NCBI RefSeq assembly: GCF_022759505.1
Contig: NZ_CP094289.1
Location: forward strand, 1,674,001 to 1,738,000
Length of the DNA stretch: 64,000 nt
Origin: Georgenia sp. TF02-10
Lineage (GTDB): Bacteria > Actinomycetota > Actinomycetes > Actinomycetales > Actinomycetaceae
Direction: 5' to 3'
The notes below the pieces were generated by a model, which was not told where the DNA came from, did no database searches, and was given only the letters and a program-made list of their open reading frames with translations. Each line of letters starts with the position of its first letter. Within the stretch, counting starts at the first letter, position 1. This document shows positions 62,356 through 64,000 of the stretch, piece by piece. Position numbers and translations under genes: made by a program.

Positions 62356-63198
62356 ATGACCAGCCCCCAGCACCCCCTCGGCAGCTACGGCGTCTGGGTC
62401 CGCCGCCCGGACCTGACCCCCGACCTCGCCACCCGGATCGAGCGGCTCGGGTACGGCACCCTGTGGGTCGGCGGCTCCCCCGGAGCGGGCCTGGAGGAGG
62501 CCGCCGCCGCGCTCGCCGCGACCGAGCGGATCACCGTCGCGACCGGGATCGTCAACATCTGGCGCGCGGACGCCGCCGAGACGGCCCGGTCCTTCCGCCG
62601 GCTCGAGCAGGACCACCCCGGGCGGTTCCTGCTCGGCCTCGGCAGCGGCCACCCGGAGGCCGACAAGGCCCGCCGCGCCCCGCTGGCCGCCATGGCGGAC
62701 TACCTCGACGTGCTCGACGCCGAGGGCGTGCCCGCCCACCGGCGGGTCCTCTCCGCGCTCGGCCCGAAGATGCTCCGCCTCGCCGCCGACCGTGCCGCCG
62801 GCAGCCACCCGTACCTCACCGTGCCCGCGCACACGGCCTGGGCGCGGGAGGTCCTCGGGCCGGGCGCCGTGCTGGCTCCCGAGGTCATGGTCATCGGCGA
62901 GACCGACAGCACCCGGGCGCGGGCCACCGGCCGCCAGATGCTCGGCGGGTACCTGGGCATGTCGAACTACACCAGCACGATGCTGCGGTGGGGGTTCACG
63001 CCGGAGGACCTGGCCGACGGCGGCAGCGACCGGCTCGTCGACGAGCTCACCCGGTGGGGCGCACCCGCGCAGCTCGCGGCCGGCCTGCGGGCGCACCTGG
63101 ACGCCGGCGCCTCGCACGTCTGCGCCCAGGTGCTCCCGGTCGGCGCGGACCAGGCCCCGACGCTCGAGGCGCTCGCCGCGGAGCTGTTCGCCCGCTGA
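62356..63198 (+). CDS. LLM class F420-dependent oxidoreductase
   Basis: The protein has about 280 residues with the luciferase-like TIM barrel: LGSYGVWVRRPDLTPDLATR, RLGYGTLWVGGSP, TERITVATGIVNIWRADAAE, RFLLGLGSGHPEADKARR and a C-terminal VCAQVLPVGADQAPTLEALA. The LLM subgroup of this form (TIGR03620-like) uses coenzyme F420. The substrate is unknown. ATG 62356 was chosen over GTG 62347 because a -10-like TAGCGT lies seven bases ahead and there is no Shine-Dalgarno sequence. It is convergent with the aquaporin gene. Confidence 0.85.
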   Translation: MTSPQHPLGSYGVWVRRPDLTPDLATRIERLGYGTLWVGGSPGAGLEEAAAALAATERITVATGIVNIWRADAAETARSFRRLEQDHPGRFLLGLGSGHPEADKARRAPLAAMADYLDVLDAEGVPAHRRVLSALGPKMLRLAADRAAGSHPYLTVPAHTAWAREVLGPGAVLAPEVMVIGETDSTRARATGRQMLGGYLGMSNYTSTMLRWGFTPEDLADGGSDRLVDELTRWGAPAQLAAGLRAHLDAGASHVCAQVLPVGADQAPTLEALAAELFAR

Positions 63199-63232
63199 CC
63201 GCCGGTGGCGGACCCGCTCGGCGCGGGTGCGT

Positions 63233-63341
63233 ACCGCCGTCGTACCGGTCAGCCGGGGCACCGCCGTCGTACCGGTCAGCCCGGGCGCCGCCGTCGTACC
63301 GGTCAGCCCAGGCACCGGCGTCGTACTGCGGTCAGCCGGGG
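63233..63341. repeat. Four 27-bp tandem repeats between convergent genes
   Basis: Units beginning ACCGCCGTCGTACCGGTCAG start at 63233 and 63260. Slightly diverged units (GCCGCCGTCGTACCGGTCAG, ACCGGCGTCGTACTGCGGTC) start at 63287 and 63314. They fill the gap between the oxidoreductase stop and the aquaporin stop and run into the latter by ten bases. Confidence 0.8.
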
Positions 63342-64000
63342 GCGTCGTCGCCCGCCGGGGTCGGCGGCCGGTGCACGGCGTGGACGTCGTGGTAGCGCTC
63401 GTCGAGGAACACCTTGGCGGTCAGGACCCGCCGGCCGGCCGCGAGGAGCGGGTAGGCCAGCGCGGCCAGCACGGCCCCCAGCGCGGGGCCGAGCAGGTAG
63501 ACCCACAGGGCCGGGTAGGTGCCGCTGGCCACGTCCGGGCCCAGGGTCCGGGCCGGGTTCATGCTCGCCCCGGTGGGCGGGCCGCCCACCGGGACGAGGA
63601 CGGTCAGGGCGAGGGCGATCACCGCCGGGGTCCACCGCGCGGTCCGGTGCGAGGAGGTCATGAGCAGGACGGCGAGCACGAGGAGGAAGGTGATCGCCAC
63701 CTCGATGCCGAAGGCGCGCCAGGCGCTGACGCCCGGGCCCAGCTCGGTGCGGGCGTAGCCGGCGGTCCGGGCCCACTCGCCCATGACCGCCCCGAACGCC
63801 AGCGCGCCGAGCACGGCCCCCACCACCTGGGCGGCGACGTAGCCCAGCAGGTCGTGCACGTGCGTGCTGCCGCGGGCCCAGAACCCGATGGTCACCGCGG
63901 GGTTCAGGTGGGCGCCGCTGCGCCGGCCGAGCGGTGACACGGCGACCAGCGCGGCGAGCAGGCCGATCATCAGGCCGATGAGGGCCAGCCGCACGGTCGG
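63332..64000 (-). CDS. MIP family aquaporin/glycerol channel (5' end outside window)
   Basis: At least 222 residues are visible, and the frame continues past the window end. Both NPA-box loops are present: GAHLNPAVTIGFW near the visible start and GASMNPARTLGPDVA about 120 residues later. Hydrophobic helices lie around them (VVGAVLGALAFGAV, VAITFLLVLAVLLM, ALWVYLLGPALGAVLAALAY). It should conduct water or small uncharged solutes. The first transmembrane helix lies outside the window. The C-terminal tail (DVHAVHRPPTPAGDDAPG) is hydrophilic. Confidence 0.92.
   Translation of the reverse strand, partial: PTVRLALIGLMIGLLAALVAVSPLGRRSGAHLNPAVTIGFWARGSTHVHDLLGYVAAQVVGAVLGALAFGAVMGEWARTAGYARTELGPGVSAWRAFGIEVAITFLLVLAVLLMTSSHRTARWTPAVIALALTVLVPVGGPPTGASMNPARTLGPDVASGTYPALWVYLLGPALGAVLAALAYPLLAAGRRVLTAKVFLDERYHDVHAVHRPPTPAGDDAPG

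Overview
The window is very G+C-rich bacterial DNA with dense, often translationally coupled genes. Gene content points to an actinobacterium, most likely a Micrococcales member near Georgenia or the Cellulomonads. The markers are a SURF1/DUF3099 cluster, a divergent glgC and GlgM-type glycogen synthase, an ImuA'/ImuB/DnaE2 SOS mutasome with actinobacterial LexA boxes, F420/deazaflavin-type enzymes and an InhA-like FabI. The genus is an inference; no rRNA or tRNA gene was seen.

Layout. 1-3711: an ABC-F ATPase and a coupled SURF1 / Cys-rich protein / DUF3099 trio. 3712 to about 18750: an accessory island, visibly poorer in G+C than its flanks. Its core is a type 1 BREX phage-defence operon on the minus strand (brxA-brxB-brxC-pglX-pglZ-brxL). 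A decayed AAA ATPase gene is coupled to the brxL stop codon. Transposase remnants lie on the left side, and a truncated AraC-type gene meets another truncated gene on the right. brxC is split by an apparent one-base deletion, so the system may be inactive as written. 18992-30692: housekeeping genes (pentapeptide protein, fabG-fabI-SixA-like phosphatase, serB, glgC/glgA, an ABC ATPase, NfeD and SPFH proteins).

30811-35798: a PadR regulator with an operator over its own start codon, then a 435-base intergenic region with two tandem palindromic repeats, then a heterodimeric ABC exporter. 35945-45400: an rRNA/tRNA methyltransferase, a toxin-antitoxin relic, DUF2255, a zinc alcohol dehydrogenase, nhaA, and a TetR-controlled drug-export ABC pair. 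This block ends with a rifampicin monooxygenase gene (rox), frameshifted near its end, with a rifamycin-associated-element-like palindrome upstream. 45594-49680: small enzymes and a VapBC pair. 49843-56657: the SOS mutasome (imuA'-imuB, an antitoxin-like gene, dnaE2) with two LexA boxes. 56806-64000: an AI-2E-type permease, a CopG-like protein, peptidase E, a HAD phosphatase, an aldose epimerase, an F420-type oxidoreductase and the end of an aquaporin gene.

Working together: the BREX genes would mark host DNA (PglX) and block phage replication. The PadR/ABC, TetR/ABC and Rox modules form a drug-export and rifamycin-inactivation zone. ImuA'/ImuB/DnaE2 carry out induced mutagenic repair. GlgC and GlgA make ADP-glucose and the maltosyl/glucan products of the glycogen pathway. 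Decayed genes are concentrated in the BREX island and around 36.8-37.3 kb, which marks these as the plastic parts of the window.
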